Below, in pieces: positions 1-11,850 of a DNA stretch of 64,000 nt (within the stretch, counting starts at the first letter, position 1; each line of letters begins with the position of its first letter). The stretch comes from Tubiluchus corallicola (lineage: Eukaryota; Priapulida; Priapulimorpha; Priapulimorphida; Tubiluchidae). The notes below the pieces were generated by a model. That model was not told the origin of the DNA. It saw nothing but the letters and a program-made list of their open reading frames with translations, and did not search any database. Location: positions 144,813 to 208,812 of the forward strand of contig JAQGDQ010000212.1 of NCBI GenBank assembly GCA_030141605.1, read 5' to 3'. The position numbers and the translations under genes are program-made.

Positions 1-290
1 ATGTCGGTGGACCTTTAAAGAGCAATAAAAGGGGTACCCGAAGTAGGTTTCAGAAAAATCGCCTTAAACAATTATATTACTTTATAGCAATTTTATGCGT
101 ATATCTTACTCACACTGAAAGGAATTTTAGTTTGTTTTCATTTTAAATCTCCCGCAATACTGTTCCGACGGCGCCATTACATGACGTCATGTACCAAACG
201 TAAATCAAGGGAAGAAAAGGCAATGTTAAATTATATCTCAAAAGACTTTCCCTGCAAATCTATATTACTTAGATTTTCGCTAACGTGCTA
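1..290. other. No gene seen
   Basis: AT-rich sequence. A palindromic CRE-like core (TGACGTCA) is near 183. I see no coding signature. Confidence 0.4.
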
Positions 291-690
291 GAAAGACTTA
301 TGTAACTAGAAAAGAAAATTATTAATTATTTAAAAAATTTTCACCAATTGGTAAAATGTCGCTGACTCACCCTCCAGGGTGCACCACTCACTAACCAAAA
401 AACGTATTTTTAATCTTATTGACAAGATAATGTAATTTTAAATTTTATTTAGTTAGTGACTTGTGCGTTACGAATGCTCTGATTATTTTTTCAAACTTTA
501 CAAAATGTTATCTAAACTTGTTTCAAATGACCTGTCGTGAAAATGATTGCGTCTAAATTTCTATGTTTTATACAGCGTGACTGTCAAATGAAGTCGTGCA
601 TGCAAAAAGGCAGTATGTAAGTGATATAAAATTTCAAAACGATTTTTAAGCTTTATGTTTATGAAGGGTTTTCTTGTGCCTTAAGCTAAA
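290..690 (+). repeat. Dispersed repeat family B, copy 1
   Basis: This stretch is recognisably related to sequence at 11404-11850, 16800-17690 and (inverted) 30395-30720. Shared landmarks in order are a GTGCACCACTCACT-type block, a run ending in TTAGTTAGTGA, an ATGCTCTGAT block and a TTTATACAGCG block. It has no coding capacity and is probably an old non-autonomous mobile element. Ends are not resolved. Confidence 0.55.
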
Positions 691-849
691 AATAACTTCA
701 GTACATTATAAAGTACGATTTTTACACATTTACATATGTTAGCGCCAACTATGGTTCTACTTCGTGGTTGGATCACTGTGTTCTTGCATTGGCAGTGGAC
801 AATTTAACTGTACATTGTTATGTACTAACTGATTTGTGCTTTGATGATC

Positions 850-1020
850 ACACGAGAATCGAATATACTTATATTGTTTAAGAAATGAAATCGAAGACGA
901 ATTACACGTTGTTACAAAATGCCCATATTACAATGATCTTAGAGGAAAATTATACAATCACATCGATGTGGTAAAACCTGAATTTTACCTTATGAGTGAT
1001 ACTGGTTGTTGGTGTCAAGC
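850..1020 (+). pseudogene. LINE reverse-transcriptase 3' tail remnant
   Basis: One frame around 880-960 reads EIEDELHVVTKCPYYNDLR. This has the EDE-H-C-P-Y-DLR pattern typical of the region after the reverse transcriptase in CR1/Jockey-type non-LTR retrotransposons. Stops and frameshifts flank it on both sides, so it is a dead fragment. The family assignment rests on this one motif. Confidence 0.5.
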
Positions 1021-1611
1021 AATTTAATCTAGCATTCTATAATTATCTGTTTTCTTTTCGCATTTTTACAAGCATGCATTTCCTGAAACTGTTTAAACGA
1101 AGCCAGCCTTGGATAAGACCTAAGCTTTAGTAGTATACGCCACATATCAATCACACTTATTCTTACACGTAGTTACATTTTCTGTTGCCGCTATGTTGAT
1201 CATGCCGTTTGGTGATACTTGCATTGCTTTGTCTATTTTGTTGCAATTTAACAGTCACTAGTCGTATTTTCAAGCCAAAGTTGTCACCAGTAAATATAAG
1301 TCACCATCTACTTTAATAATAAGTTAATAGTTTAAATTGGTTAGAATTGCTTCAAATCTGTAGAATCACGAAGTAATAATTTGTGTTTCAGTCTTCTTAA
1401 ATCTAATTTTTAATTTTGTCTAAATAGTAATAAGCTTTAGCACGTTCTTAAGCACTTTTTGTGATCTGTTATTTTAATAAATTGCAGGTCTATCGTACAG
1501 CTCAATGCTGATTTTTGCCGTTTCTTTGCCTGGACTGGGCGCATCCAAACTGGTAAATTTTTATTCCTGGTTGGAAGTGATGATTTACAAGTAATTAAAG
1601 CATTATTGATT

Positions 1612-1885
1612 ATGTTGAAAAAGCGTTTTTAAGACATGATGAACAATATACTATGTAATGATCATATCATCGAAAATGAGGCCTGATGAATGAAAGTTTA
1701 TTTTAAAAACTAATCATTAAACTTTTCATTTAAATAACTAAAATAATTAACAGGAAGATTTAATAATATTCATTTTATAAGTAATTGTTTTGTTTGTCTG
1801 TAGCGTCATATTTCAAAATTGAAACTGTATGTATGTCTTGTTTTTTCTTATATACAGTGTGCAGTTTTGGCACTAATAAATATAT
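1612..1885 (+). repeat. Dispersed repeat family E, copy 1
   Basis: About 270 bp match 26635-26905 in the same orientation, including a shared GAAAAAGCGTTTTTAAGACA start and a TATGTCTTGTTTTTTCTTAT block near the end. No coding potential is visible. Confidence 0.6.
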
Positions 1886-2224
1886 CAATATCCACGCCTT
1901 TTACTATAAATTTTGATTCTGATGACGTCATAGAGGGCGACAGATCTGTTACAACTACTGACGCCTTATCGCATGTTTCAGTCTTCGACGCTCAGAATAT
2001 AAGCAAATTTAATTGGGATGATAATCATTGCTTGCTACACAAAAACTTAACCAACCTTTCACTGCAAAGTCTTGGATTAGATATAGGCATGTTAACTTGT
2101 AGAGAACGTTACGTAGTTATAAGCAATCCATAAATAATGTGTATAATTGTGCATTAATATTAAGAAAATATTGAGCTGAACAGGGAACAGTGCATTATAC
2201 AGTTCTGTTCATAGGCACCAGGCC

Positions 2225-2290
2225 AGCCAACCTACAGGTAATGTTACGACCTCCAGTTTAAACTAGGAAGCCCATAACATTACCTGCGAT
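2225..2290. repeat. Short inverted repeat
   Basis: A perfect 12-bp stem (CAGGTAATGTTA and its complement) is separated by about 34 bases. It could be a small hairpin or the ends of a very short mobile element. Confidence 0.35.
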
Positions 2291-2669
2291 TGGTTGAGCA
2301 GTGGTTTCCTGTGGAAAGAACGAACACGTGACATCATAAGTTTTCTTCTGGTTGTCGTGGAATGCAGTTCTCCTCTCTGCCTGCCGAGTGTCGTGGATTC
2401 CGTAAGGTTTGAAGCATTGCATTGTCATCAGGTTTTGTTTTTGTGTTGCTCTTCTCAGCCGTCCCTATTGAATTCTAAGTTTTGGTTTTGTTGTTTCTTT
2501 TTTTTAAATTTCTGGAGTGTCCGTTCTGCAGCGCTTGCCCGCATCACCGATGGCGGGCCATAAGGCTCTCTACCTGGTCGAACCCCGGAACAATATTATA
2601 CCATGCCGTTAGTGAGCGCATATTTGTCCAGCAAATCTTAAACAATTGTGTCTTAACATCTTTACTATA

Positions 2670-3352
2670 GGTTTTACACATCAAATGTAGACACAGGAAA
2701 GTTCAAATCTGACTTAGGTAAGTCAAATGTAGACATAGGAAATTCGAATGTGTTTTGGTAACTCAAATGTGACTTAGGTAATGTGAAAGTTGTAACTGTA
2801 TATTTTTAGGTGCTGCCATCTATTGACTAATCACTTTAACGTTTTCTAGCTAAACTCACCCCTAGTACAATTGTTCGGTCCTGTGAATACGCATACTCAC
2901 TGGATCTCCCCCTGTTTTACTGTAATGGTATTTGTGAAGCCAAGTTTTGCATAGTCCTCTACCTATATATACTAGCTGGATTTTACTCCTAGCCACTGTC
3001 TAAATCTTAGTGATCAGTGCAGGACACTCTGGTCCTCAGTGTGTAGTGTAGCAGTCATTTTACATATGTCTATGTAGTATAATAAACGTTTTCAGTTTTT
3101 GTGCAGATATGTAATATAGTGTTCATTCTTCTTCTACAACGTGTTCAACTACACAGGTAAGTCAAATGTAGACATAGGGCATTTGACTTGACATGTGTCT
3201 ACATTTGACTTACCAAAAACGCTTAAGATTTGTTGAAAACCATTGTTAACACATTTCATCTGCCTGAGTCTACATTTGAGTTACCAAGACACATTTGAAT
3301 TACCTAAATCTACATTTGACTTAACGTAGGTCTACATTTGACGTGTAAAACC
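2670..3352. mobile_element. Non-autonomous DNA transposon with long inverted repeats
   Basis: The left end GGTTTTACACATCAAATG is mirrored by the right end (complement GGTTTTACACGTCAAATG), and the inverted similarity continues for about 130 bp on each side. Within the arms a TCAAATGTAGACATAGG-like subrepeat recurs. The element is flanked by TATA on both sides (2666-2669 and 3353-3356), which may be a target duplication or part of the palindrome. The interior of about 400 bp has no transposase. The superfamily is unknown to me. Confidence 0.7.
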
Positions 3353-3357
3353 TATAC

Positions 3358-4375
3358 AAAATGAAAAATTTCTAACAATTATAATGTTTGCTTTACCCGC
3401 AAGAAGACTGTCTTGCAATGATCGGCAGCCATATTTGTTGTAATATGCACCGGGGATTTATCTGAAAATGCAGGACCATGTCAACAAAAGGTACCGATTT
3501 CATATTTTGCGGTGTAACAGCTAGCAGCTTTGTGTTCAAGGTGACGTCATACCTCTTAGCAGACATTTGTTATATTATATCGAACAAAGAATTCATTGGC
3601 CTTACTGTGTTAGCTTTCCTTTACTCAGATAAACATTCATTAAGCAAACAAATGTATCATTTCCATTTTATTCCACAATTTTACATCACTCTTTGTTCCT
3701 ATGGTACTAGTTACAGCTAGATGAGCCATTCATAATCTCTAAACACATTATGTTTTAAAGGAAAGCCGGACGATTGTGTAGGCATTGATTGAAAACAATG
3801 CATGTTCTAAAATATTGAAAAATACATTTTTTTATTAAATCAAAATCCCGGATAGTTAAATTTTCAAAGCTACGCGCGGTTAAGCGAATCCACTAAGACT
3901 GGCAATGACGCCTTTTTGTCACATTCGCGTGACCGGCAAATAGGCGCGATACCGTGATAAGCGATCATGAATTGCAGTGTTCGTCTGTGACGCATCTGTG
4001 AAGTGGCGGTCATTTTCGTAGCATCACATCAGCGTCTTATAGCAATCTTTGCATAGACAAACTTGCTTGACGCGCAGGGAAGTTACCTACCATTCCACTA
4101 ACTGTGGTTAATTTGTGACGTAAGCGATAGCTGCGTTCGGTTGCCGCTAATTAATTTTCCAGTCTAATTATTCATTTACTAGTAACAAATGCTAACTTTT
4201 ATAGGCAAGAAAATGTATATTTTGGACAGTAAATTAAAATGAGATTGAGTCTAATCAATCGTCTGGTTTTCCTTTAAGTGTGTCGGCACTGTCGAAAGTA
4301 GCTGATTTGTTGAAATGGGTGTGCAAAGGATTCGTCCCCTCCCCCAACGCCATTCGTTTGGAAACGTCTGATAAT
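3358..4375. other. No gene seen
   Basis: AT-rich sequence with several CG-containing stretches near 3870-4140. The short open frame at 3478-3720 has no recognisable domain and no supporting splice context. Confidence 0.4.
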
Positions 4376-4379
4376 AAGC

Positions 4380-4765
4380 CTTTTAACACTTCCATCGATT
4401 GATGATGATGATGATGAAAAGGTCAAATGTTAAGTGTATCAAACAACGCATTTGGGTACACTTGACAACGTCTCGCAGCCCATGCTATTGTAATGATAAC
4501 GTGTTTTATCGGCTAGCTAAGACCTTACCTATTTCATTTTTTCCATTCAAGATCCTGTAGTAAATCACTCTGCGAACAGACTAATGCATAATTAAGTATA
4601 GTCTACGTAAAACAATTGAAGTAACTGAACTGCTGCGGCAGATGGCTTTGCTTTACCCACATGTCACGTGGCGGTTGTAGTTAATATGCGTTGCTGTGGT
4701 ACACATAACCTTTGACCTACAGCAACTGAACATGCGCACAACGAATCTGCGAATCAGGCTTATTT
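4380..4765 (+). repeat. Dispersed repeat family D, copy 1
   Basis: Related over about 380 bp to 44640-45010. Shared landmarks are AAGGTCAAATGTTAAGT, GCAGCCCATGCT, AAGATCCTG.TAGTAAATCA, a TCACGTG-GTTGTAGTTAA block and a TACAGCAACTG block. No coding signature. Confidence 0.6.
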
Positions 4766-5042
4766 GGCTGTGTACAAATTGTGTTTTACACTACGTATGA
4801 TTTGTAAAATTTATTGAATTTTACCTCTTTCAGTTTTAATCTGATTTTAGGCAGATGATGCAGACTTTGAAACAAGTTTGGAATACTGTAAAATGGAACA
4901 TTGTGCAAAGAATGCATGAATGTACCTCGCTGTTTTCATTGCAAGAGTTTTTGCATTGTTTATGTACTTAATTGTTTGTGATGACATCACATGCGAGGTT
5001 TCCAGGCAAAAACCGAATGGCATAAAATCTAATGAATTTAGG

Positions 5043-5238
5043 TAAAATGGCATGTGGGAAATGGCACAAATGGAAAAGTAGGTAAGAATTGCACAGGTAA
5101 AGATGGCAGAAGAAAAAATGGCACAGGAGAAAATGACACGATAAAAATGGCACAGGAAAAATGGCAAGGTAAAAGTGGCACAGAAAAAATTGGCGCAAAT
5201 ACAAAAGTAGGTAAAGTGGCATAAGTAAAAATGGCACA
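5043..5238 (+). repeat. Degenerate AAAATGGCAC short tandem repeat
   Basis: A 13-18 bp motif around AAAATGGCACAGG recurs irregularly about ten times. The minus-strand open frames across it are repeat readings rich in Cys, His and Phe. Confidence 0.6.
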
Positions 5239-5239
5239 C

Positions 5240-5850
5240 TTAGTAAATTATGTGTTTAGGATTAAGGTGGATTATAATTATTTTAGTTATTTTACCTCTG
5301 CTTCAACATAGTTTGTTTATGTTGTTTGTACCATATCTTTATACCATCTCGGGGTATCCCAAAAAGGCTTTTGCATTTCCGCTACGGTTTCATTTTTGGG
5401 ATAGTAAGCATCTCCCAGTCTCACGTATCCTGACGTCTGTACTCTTCGAACAACGTCCTGCTTCTCTTTCAAACACGTATCTCTTTTTAAGAAAATTTAC
5501 TGACAAATTGCGTGCGTCTGAACTCAACATGGCCATGTACATGACAATTCTTGCTTATAGCTACGCTTAGCCACAGGATTTTGGCATTTAAACATCTCCA
5601 CAAGAACTACATGCAGGAATCTACAAATCTACATAGGTGCTTTTTTCTGGGTCACCCGATACACAAAAACTGATTTGGAGACGAGATGAAGTTAATGACA
5701 ACGTCACAACTGAACATAATTTTCAACAGCTCAAACATTCCATGAGTGTGTTCCGCGTGCTTGTGAGCGCGAAAATTGAAGTGCTGTGCTACTGGGCAAC
5801 ATTCAAAGTGATACACGAAACTCAGCATATTTTAAAAATTTAAATTTTAA
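5240..5850. other. No gene seen
   Basis: Short open frames (5250-5570 and 5637-5843) carry no recognisable domain and lack convincing splice sites. Confidence 0.35.
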
Positions 5851-6000
5851 GTTTAGCACATGAGCTGTCGAACGTGTGCGCCACATCACAACTGATAGGT
5901 ACAGCACACTTCTTTGTAGGAGACGTTTAGGAGATGCAGGCTAACTAGTGAATGGTGAAATGCACGTAGCAGTGAAGTCTCTGTCAAAAAAACAATAGGT
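5850..6000 (-). repeat. Dispersed repeat family C, degraded copy
   Basis: Inverted, diverged match to 18420-19080 and 43560-44190, recognised by GAGCTGTCGAACGTGTG and GAGGTACAGCAC-like blocks. A better inverted copy is at 48410-48570. Confidence 0.45.
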
Positions 6001-6416
6001 TTCCTTTCGATATTTTATCGTTTAAATTGTTTTGGTTTATAGGTTAAGATAGGGCAAGATAACCCTTTTAAACAACTTTTGAAGTCCTAAATCAATACTG
6101 TAATATGTTAAACGAAAAGCAGGATTGGACGGAAAGAAAATAAACGAAATAGCAAATAGAATTTCATTCATTACTGCTTTATATACATCGAATGTACACT
6201 TTAATTAATATAGTTTTTCTGGCAGTATTATACAATGATACAAAATTTTGAATATTATGCCACTGAAATATGTATTGCAAAATAGTAACTATAATAGTGT
6301 ATTAATAAAGAGTACAACGTAGCGAATGTTATATGCCAGCTGTTTTGAATATAATGTTAAAACAGACTTTGAAAAACAGAAGTTACTGAAAACTACTATA
6401 ATGTAAATTAGTATAC

Positions 6417-6990
6417 CATTAAAGGAAAGGCCAAGCCTTCTGGGAAGATATACTTATTTCAACACTTGGGAAAATGTTAGAAGGGTTTTGTGATAAAACT
6501 TCAATAACTGTGTTGTGTAATTAGTGAACTCACTTTAAAGTCATAATCATTTCACGCTTCAGCGCTCCTATTTTGAACGTCCATTCTTCCACCAATGACG
6601 TCATTCATCAAATGAAGAAAAGCGGGGCCTTAAGAATATGCATCAAAAGTAATAATAAGTTTGTTAGAAAATTTGATAACTTATTTTTTGGTATTTTTGC
6701 ATGAACCTTTGGAAGTTTGAATTTGTTTAAGCAGCTTGTACTTAAGGAAAGCCACGATGCACTTACGAAAATTCACGAAGTCCACCAATTACATCACAGT
6801 TTTGAAGTGAATAGTGTCTACAATGGCACCTGCAAATGTCCTTACGGTTGTAGTATTAAGTTAACTTTATGCTTCATAGACAGTTTCTTTTACAGATTTT
6901 TTGGTGTAGTATTTTTCTAACTTTAAATTATAACTGTAAAATATACCCAAAAGTTCTAGGCGACTTGTACTTTCATATAAAGTATAACCA
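6417..6990 (+). repeat. Dispersed repeat family A, near full-length copy 1
   Basis: About 570 bp. It starts with AAAGGAAAGGCCAAGCC and carries a conserved CCAATGACGTCATTCATC block. It continues through TTACGAAAATTCACGAAGTC to a GACTTGTACTTTC-like end. Related copies are at 13903-14450 (full), 21979-22300 and 36784-37100 (left half), and 60205-60435 (right half). The TGACGTCA core is a perfect CRE/ATF palindrome. No protein is encoded; it is probably a SINE or MITE-like element. Confidence 0.65.
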
Positions 6991-7734
6991 AAATTGATAT
7001 AGGACTTTTGTCAGTAACACAGAGCTATTGCACTCAACCTGTTAGCATTGCTTTTCATTACATGTATTGAATGGCTAAGATGAATAAAATACACTGGACC
7101 TTAACGGGTCACATAAATAAGAATCATAAACTGTGCTTTGAAAGAAATTGTAGTTTGTCATCTAAACAAAAGGACTCACTAAAACTTATTTGAGGGTGCT
7201 CTAAAGTTAATCTTGAAGTGAAACAAAAATACGAGAGAGGGCCTCCTTAGACTTGCCACATTTAACATAAAAACGTTCAATACCCTTTATATAGTCACAA
7301 TGATTATTTACTTATTTCTGGAGATTTCACCATAATGGGCTTCATCAGCTGAAAAATTACAGATAAAAAGCTTCAAATTTCATTGTGAGACTATAACAGA
7401 CGTTCTATCTTTAATTTTTCGCCTGACGAGGCCCATATGGAACAAACTCCTGAAATAAAGGAACAATCATTGTGAGACAATAAAAGGCGTTAAACTTTTT
7501 TACCACATAAAATTATAAAAATGGACGAAAATAATAAAATCAACTTTTTCTGTAGTATCAGTATAACATTATCGCAATAGGGTTAACACCATTTGTGCTC
7601 AGTTTCCAGTTTACATTTTCTAGGATACCTCCATCCAAAAAACATGTCAACAATTGGCAACAATAAACGAGTTTGCAATCAGGCTATATATTTTCACTAG
7701 TTCATTCAGGCACAACAGCAAGGCAAATGTGTGC
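6990..7734 (-). other. Likely 3' UTR and downstream flank of the Dlish-like gene
   Basis: AT-rich sequence downstream of the minus-strand stop at 7735-7737. No separate gene is visible. A polyadenylation site was not fixed with confidence. Confidence 0.35.
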
Positions 7735-8789
7735 CTACCTCGGAAGACCACTTTGGGACAACATGGTGCTGTCTGCAGGATACATAAAGGAACTGGGAAC
7801 AAATCCTTCCTGTCCATTGCTCTTCATGACCCAGTACCAATCTCTATCATCTTGGTTCAAAACCGTCACGAATTCACCTCGTTCCACGCTGACATCATTT
7901 TCATCTTGTGGTCTAAAGGAGTACAAGATGATGTACCTTCCCGAAGGTGCCTTTCGGAATTTCTGTACGTCGAAGCTGCCAACTGATTCCTTGAACGAAT
8001 CTCTTCTCAGTGGAGTTTGCCCGGAAGAAGCGGTAGACGGCGTGGCAAAGTTCTGTCCGCTCCGCTGGGAGTACTGATGATGTGTGGGTGCATTGTAATA
8101 GGGCCCATTTGGCAACCTCTGAGCTTGTTGTGAATGACGACCACCATATGATGAATTCTGATGAAGAACTTGAGACTGTTGATACTGAGGCATCTGATCC
8201 TGATACCGTTGATGCTGAACCGTTGATGCAGAATGAGCCCTGTTACGGTAATCATTCGGATAGTAACCAGCATTCTGCAATCTGGCCCACGCATTATTAT
8301 CCAATTTGGGCGGCGACTTACTTTCGGCTTGCCCTTTGTAATTTTGCCCTGTAGGACCTTCACTGGATGTACTGTAGCCGGAACTGGGTACACTCGGATA
8401 ACGCACGTGCTCCTCCGGCTTAACATCGCCTTTGTATGCTTCGGTTCTGTGACTGATTGGTTCGATGGTCGCATTGGTCGGCATTTTGTGTTTAATGCCA
8501 AGTGCCAAGTCTGCAAGCTGGGTTCCCAATCGGGCGGTGTAGGAACACGGAATAAACCCCTCTCTTCGGTCAGGTTCTCGAAGTACGTACATCCACTCGT
8601 GTTCCTGATACAACATGTAAACCAACTGTCCTCTTTTCACGTGCAGTTCGTCATCCACGCAGGGCTGGAACTCATGTAGGACGACCATTTTCTGCTCGGG
8701 TGAGAATACCTGGTCCTTTCCCACGTTGACCAATGTCTCCAGACTGGCGCTACCTGTTATTCGGGCTGCTGCAGGTGGCGATTTGCTTT
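7735..8789 (-). CDS. Dlish: Dlish-like SH3 adaptor, 3' terminal coding exon
   Basis: This is the last coding exon, 350 codons plus a TAG stop at 7735-7737. The acceptor is the AG at 8790-8791 after a T-rich tract, and the exon opens with the last two bases of a split codon. An RITGSASLETLV stretch leads into a first SH3 domain (exon residues about 33-90; core KMVVLHEFQPCVDDELHVKR). A Q/S/N-rich low-complexity linker follows (about 150-270). The second SH3 domain is at about 282-345 (ILYSFRPQDENDVSVERGEF ... QEGFVPSSFMYPAD). The spacing and signature residues match Dlish, the SH3 adaptor that works with Dachs in Fat/Dachsous growth control in flies, where it is membrane-associated and binds palmitoyltransferase Approximated. 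A function here is inference. The amino-terminal exon(s) lie further upstream on the minus strand and were not recognised. The linker is much longer than I recall for the fly protein. Confidence 0.82.
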
Positions 8790-8860
8790 CTAAAACAAGA
8801 AAAAAACGTATTAAGACAGTTGCCTAGTGTTTCTAATATCAACGCAGCCTTATATTATTA

Positions 8861-9148
8861 AGGTGCGTTCTGACTACTGAGTTTTCTGTCGCGAGTTTTC
8901 TTTCTGACAGCGAACTCGCAATGTGAACTGCTTTGTGAATTACTGTCGACAAGAAATTTCAAACTCCCCGACAGTTGGTGCCAGTTGATTCACTGCGAGT
9001 TACTGTCCAGTCGGCGACTTACATTCTGTCAGTTCACGTTTACTGTCGGAGAGTAACTTGTAGCAAGTTTTGCTCTCTAGTCTGAATACGACAGCGAGTT
9101 ACTTTGCGAGTTTACTTGGCTAGAAAACTCGCTAGTCTGAACGTGCCA
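8861..9148. mobile_element. Harbinger-like MITE, 288 bp
   Basis: The ends AGGTGCGTTCTGACTA and TAGTCTGAACGTGCCA are inverted repeats, flanked on both sides by TTA (8858-8860 and 9149-9151). A 3-bp TTA duplication is typical of PIF/Harbinger elements. The interior is full of GCGAGTT/ACTGTCG-like repeats in both orientations and has no coding frame. It sits in the intron about 70 bp upstream of the acceptor of the SH3 adaptor exon. Confidence 0.65.
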
Positions 9149-9353
9149 TTAGACTGAGACAAAAGGAATCTCTGTATCGTTTTGGGAACTGAACTTGATG
9201 CAGGCCTCATCCGTAGATTCTTCAATTTTCTTAGCCGAATAAGAGACATTTGCAAAATTTTTTACTTGAGTTTCTAGAGACACAGGTATTCTTTCAGACA
9301 CAAAAGTTTCTACTGTTACAATAATCTACAACAAACAGTTTTCAAACCTTCTA

Positions 9354-9389
<36 letters not shown>

Positions 9390-10150
9390 TTGCCTACATA
9401 TGTACAGTCAAACCTCGTTTTACCCCTTTATAATACGAACCTCGCTTAATGCCATAATTTTAGCGAAAAAATATTAAATTTGCATAGACATGTATGTATT
9501 AATGCACCTTGTTTTTGCAGTCCCAAAGCTGGCGTAAAGAGCTTTCACCGTATTTGCACATGTAACTAGATGCTAATTTTAATAATAATAATAACAACAA
9601 ATATTAAACCATTTGTCAGCGTTAGTTTAAACATATTTTATTTGGTTCGTTTAGAATATTTTAAAACGTGAATTTGTACCGTGGAGGGGCGGAAGTGCAG
9701 ATAAAACAAAATAATAATATTCAAATAAACAAAAAGACATACACATACAAAGTTAGCAGATGTGACAAAATGAATAATATGAATAATAAACGGCAACGTT
9801 TGTGCTTAACAATAAATAGTATTCCACAAGTTTTCACTAATCCTAATTCAGCATGTTTCTGTCAGCACAGAAGTTGTAGAACCACCTGTCAATCCTACTG
9901 CGTCCTAGACTTAGTCAAGTTTGTGTGTTGTTGGCATTAATGTTTATCACACATGCCAAACGCACAAGGTAAAGCATCTACATAGATAAGAATAGAGTAA
10001 ATCAGCAAAGTTTGAACTAGGATTTCCTTCATGTGGGGGCAGGTGGTCTCGGAGTCACACAAGGCAGCGTCCTGCTCCCGTACTGTTTACCAAGTCATAA
10101 GAATAGGATTTATGGTTTATACAGACCGTTGCACATCGAATCAGTGGGCA
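9149..10150. other. Intron or upstream region of the Dlish-like gene; no exon recognised
   Basis: AT-rich sequence with a (TTA)n run at 9357-9385. The open frame at 9668-9940 has no recognisable domain. Confidence 0.35.
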
Positions 10151-10159
10151 GGTTTAACA

Positions 10160-10400
10160 CTAGGGTAACACTAGGGATACCAAAAGGTCATTTTTGACCC
10201 ATTTTGAAATTTAAATTTATCCAACGTTTCTGTTAAACAATGAGAGAAATTCTGACTTTTCTGGAATTTTAATAACTATTACAATGGCCTGTTAATTATT
10301 TTTCACTTCATCGTCGTCGTCATCTTCTTCTTTCTTTTTATTTTGAAATTCCTAAATTTATAAATATCAATGGATCAAAAATGACGGAATACTAGTAACC
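10160..10400. mobile_element. Possible short TIR element
   Basis: The left end CTAGGGATACCAAAAGGTCA and the right end (complement GGTTACTAGTATTCCGTCAT) share a GGTATNCC...GTCATTTTTGANCC pattern in inverted orientation. A further related end occurs near 10620-10645. This resembles piggyBac-type non-autonomous elements, but the target duplication is unclear. Confidence 0.35.
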
Positions 10401-11400
10401 GCAATTTGCACTAAATCAATGCCAGTTAGTTACAGTACGCACTGTTGGGCAACATTACCTATTTGGTAGGTAGGTAGGCAAGGAGGCAGACAGATGGGGA
10501 GGTAGGCAGATCGTTAAGTAGATAGGCTAAAAGACGTAATATATAATTGTCTAATAATAATAATATATAACTAGTTGCTATAACCGCAAATTTTCATTAT
10601 TTCGATCAAAAAATTATATGGGCCATTTTTGACCCTTTGTTACTTCATATAAGGTTTTTCATATAGTTAGGCCATCTGGAGCCTGTCAACAGTGATCTGG
10701 ATGTACCGCCCGTAAACAGCCACAGAGAGAGAAATTAGAGAGTTTGCCCAGACAGAAAACAAAATTCGGTGGTCACGCATCCAGTTACTGATAAGCCTTG
10801 TTTTGCTTAACTTTGGTCGCGAAGCACGCACCGTAACCGCTCGACTATTTAAAAAAAACAATAGCTTATCTTTCTTACATAAATCACATTAGATTGTCTT
10901 TCTTAAATGACATGACACCAGGCATGAACTTCTTAGCTGCAAAATGACAGCTCCTATATTACGTAGATTTTTTTACCTGTCAACTTGCGGGTTAAAAACC
11001 GCCAATTTTTTTTCTTTCAGGTGTAGAAACCTGCTTTCTGTTTTTACACCTGCACCACCATGAGTTGATTAACAGGCAAAAATGCAGCCTGCAGCTGATT
11101 ACAGGTGCAAAGTATCTATACAGCGCTGTGCCTGAACCAGTATCATCATGTACTGAGCACTGAGCTTATTCGTTTTTGTAAACGTGTCGCCAAAATGCAA
11201 ACTAAATGTACAACCTCATATAGAATATTAAGCGAATTCTTGGATGACCTTCTCCAAAAATGCCTTATTTGTATAGTCCAGGAACTAGTTTAGGACTCAT
11301 GTAGAAAACTATCAACAGGATTTAATAGGAAAATCGAATGCAGCCTCTATAACAAGCTCCTTAGACTGACTAGCTAACCAGTGCACTGTAATTCGTGTTA
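10400..11400. other. No gene seen
   Basis: AT-rich sequence with a small GTAGGTAGG-type run near 10465-10510. No convincing exon on either strand. Confidence 0.35.
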
Positions 11401-11403
11401 AAG

Positions 11404-11850
11404 AGAAAGAACAGGGTTTTTTAAAGTACATCCCCCAAAAAAATGTTACCACAAAGTTATATTACTTAACAATTGGGAAAGAAAATTCTTAATGATTCAA
11501 AATTCTCGCGTAACCTGGAAAAACAGTACTGCATCGCCATCCCAGTGTGCACCACTGACTCACCAGAAACCATATAATTGATGTTATGGATCTTATAAAG
11601 TAATTTAAACTTTTACTTAGTTAGCGAAGTGTGTGCTACAAATCCCCTGATGACTCATTCAACAAATTTTACGCAAAGTTATCAAAACTTATTTCAAAAG
11701 TCTTTATTTTTACCCACAAATTAGCTGCGCCTAATGGTCATTGCGGGAGTTTAAATTTACACGTTTTATATAGCGCTACTGCTATTACAAGCTCTGTATG
11801 CAATAGCACAGCATTTTTTTTGTTTTATTTATGAAGAGTGTTTTCTTGTG
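11404..11850 (+). repeat. Dispersed repeat family B, copy 2
   Basis: Carries the same ordered blocks as 290-690: CAGTGTGCACCACTGACTCA, TTACTTAGTTAGCGAAGTG, TTTTATATAGCG and a final GTTTTCTTGTG. It extends further left than the first copy, including a TGCATCGCCATCCCAG block shared with 16940-16965. Confidence 0.6.

Noticed and set aside
7654-8679. Plus-strand open frames opposite the SH3 exon
   Set aside because: Antisense shadows of the minus-strand coding exon; no domains.
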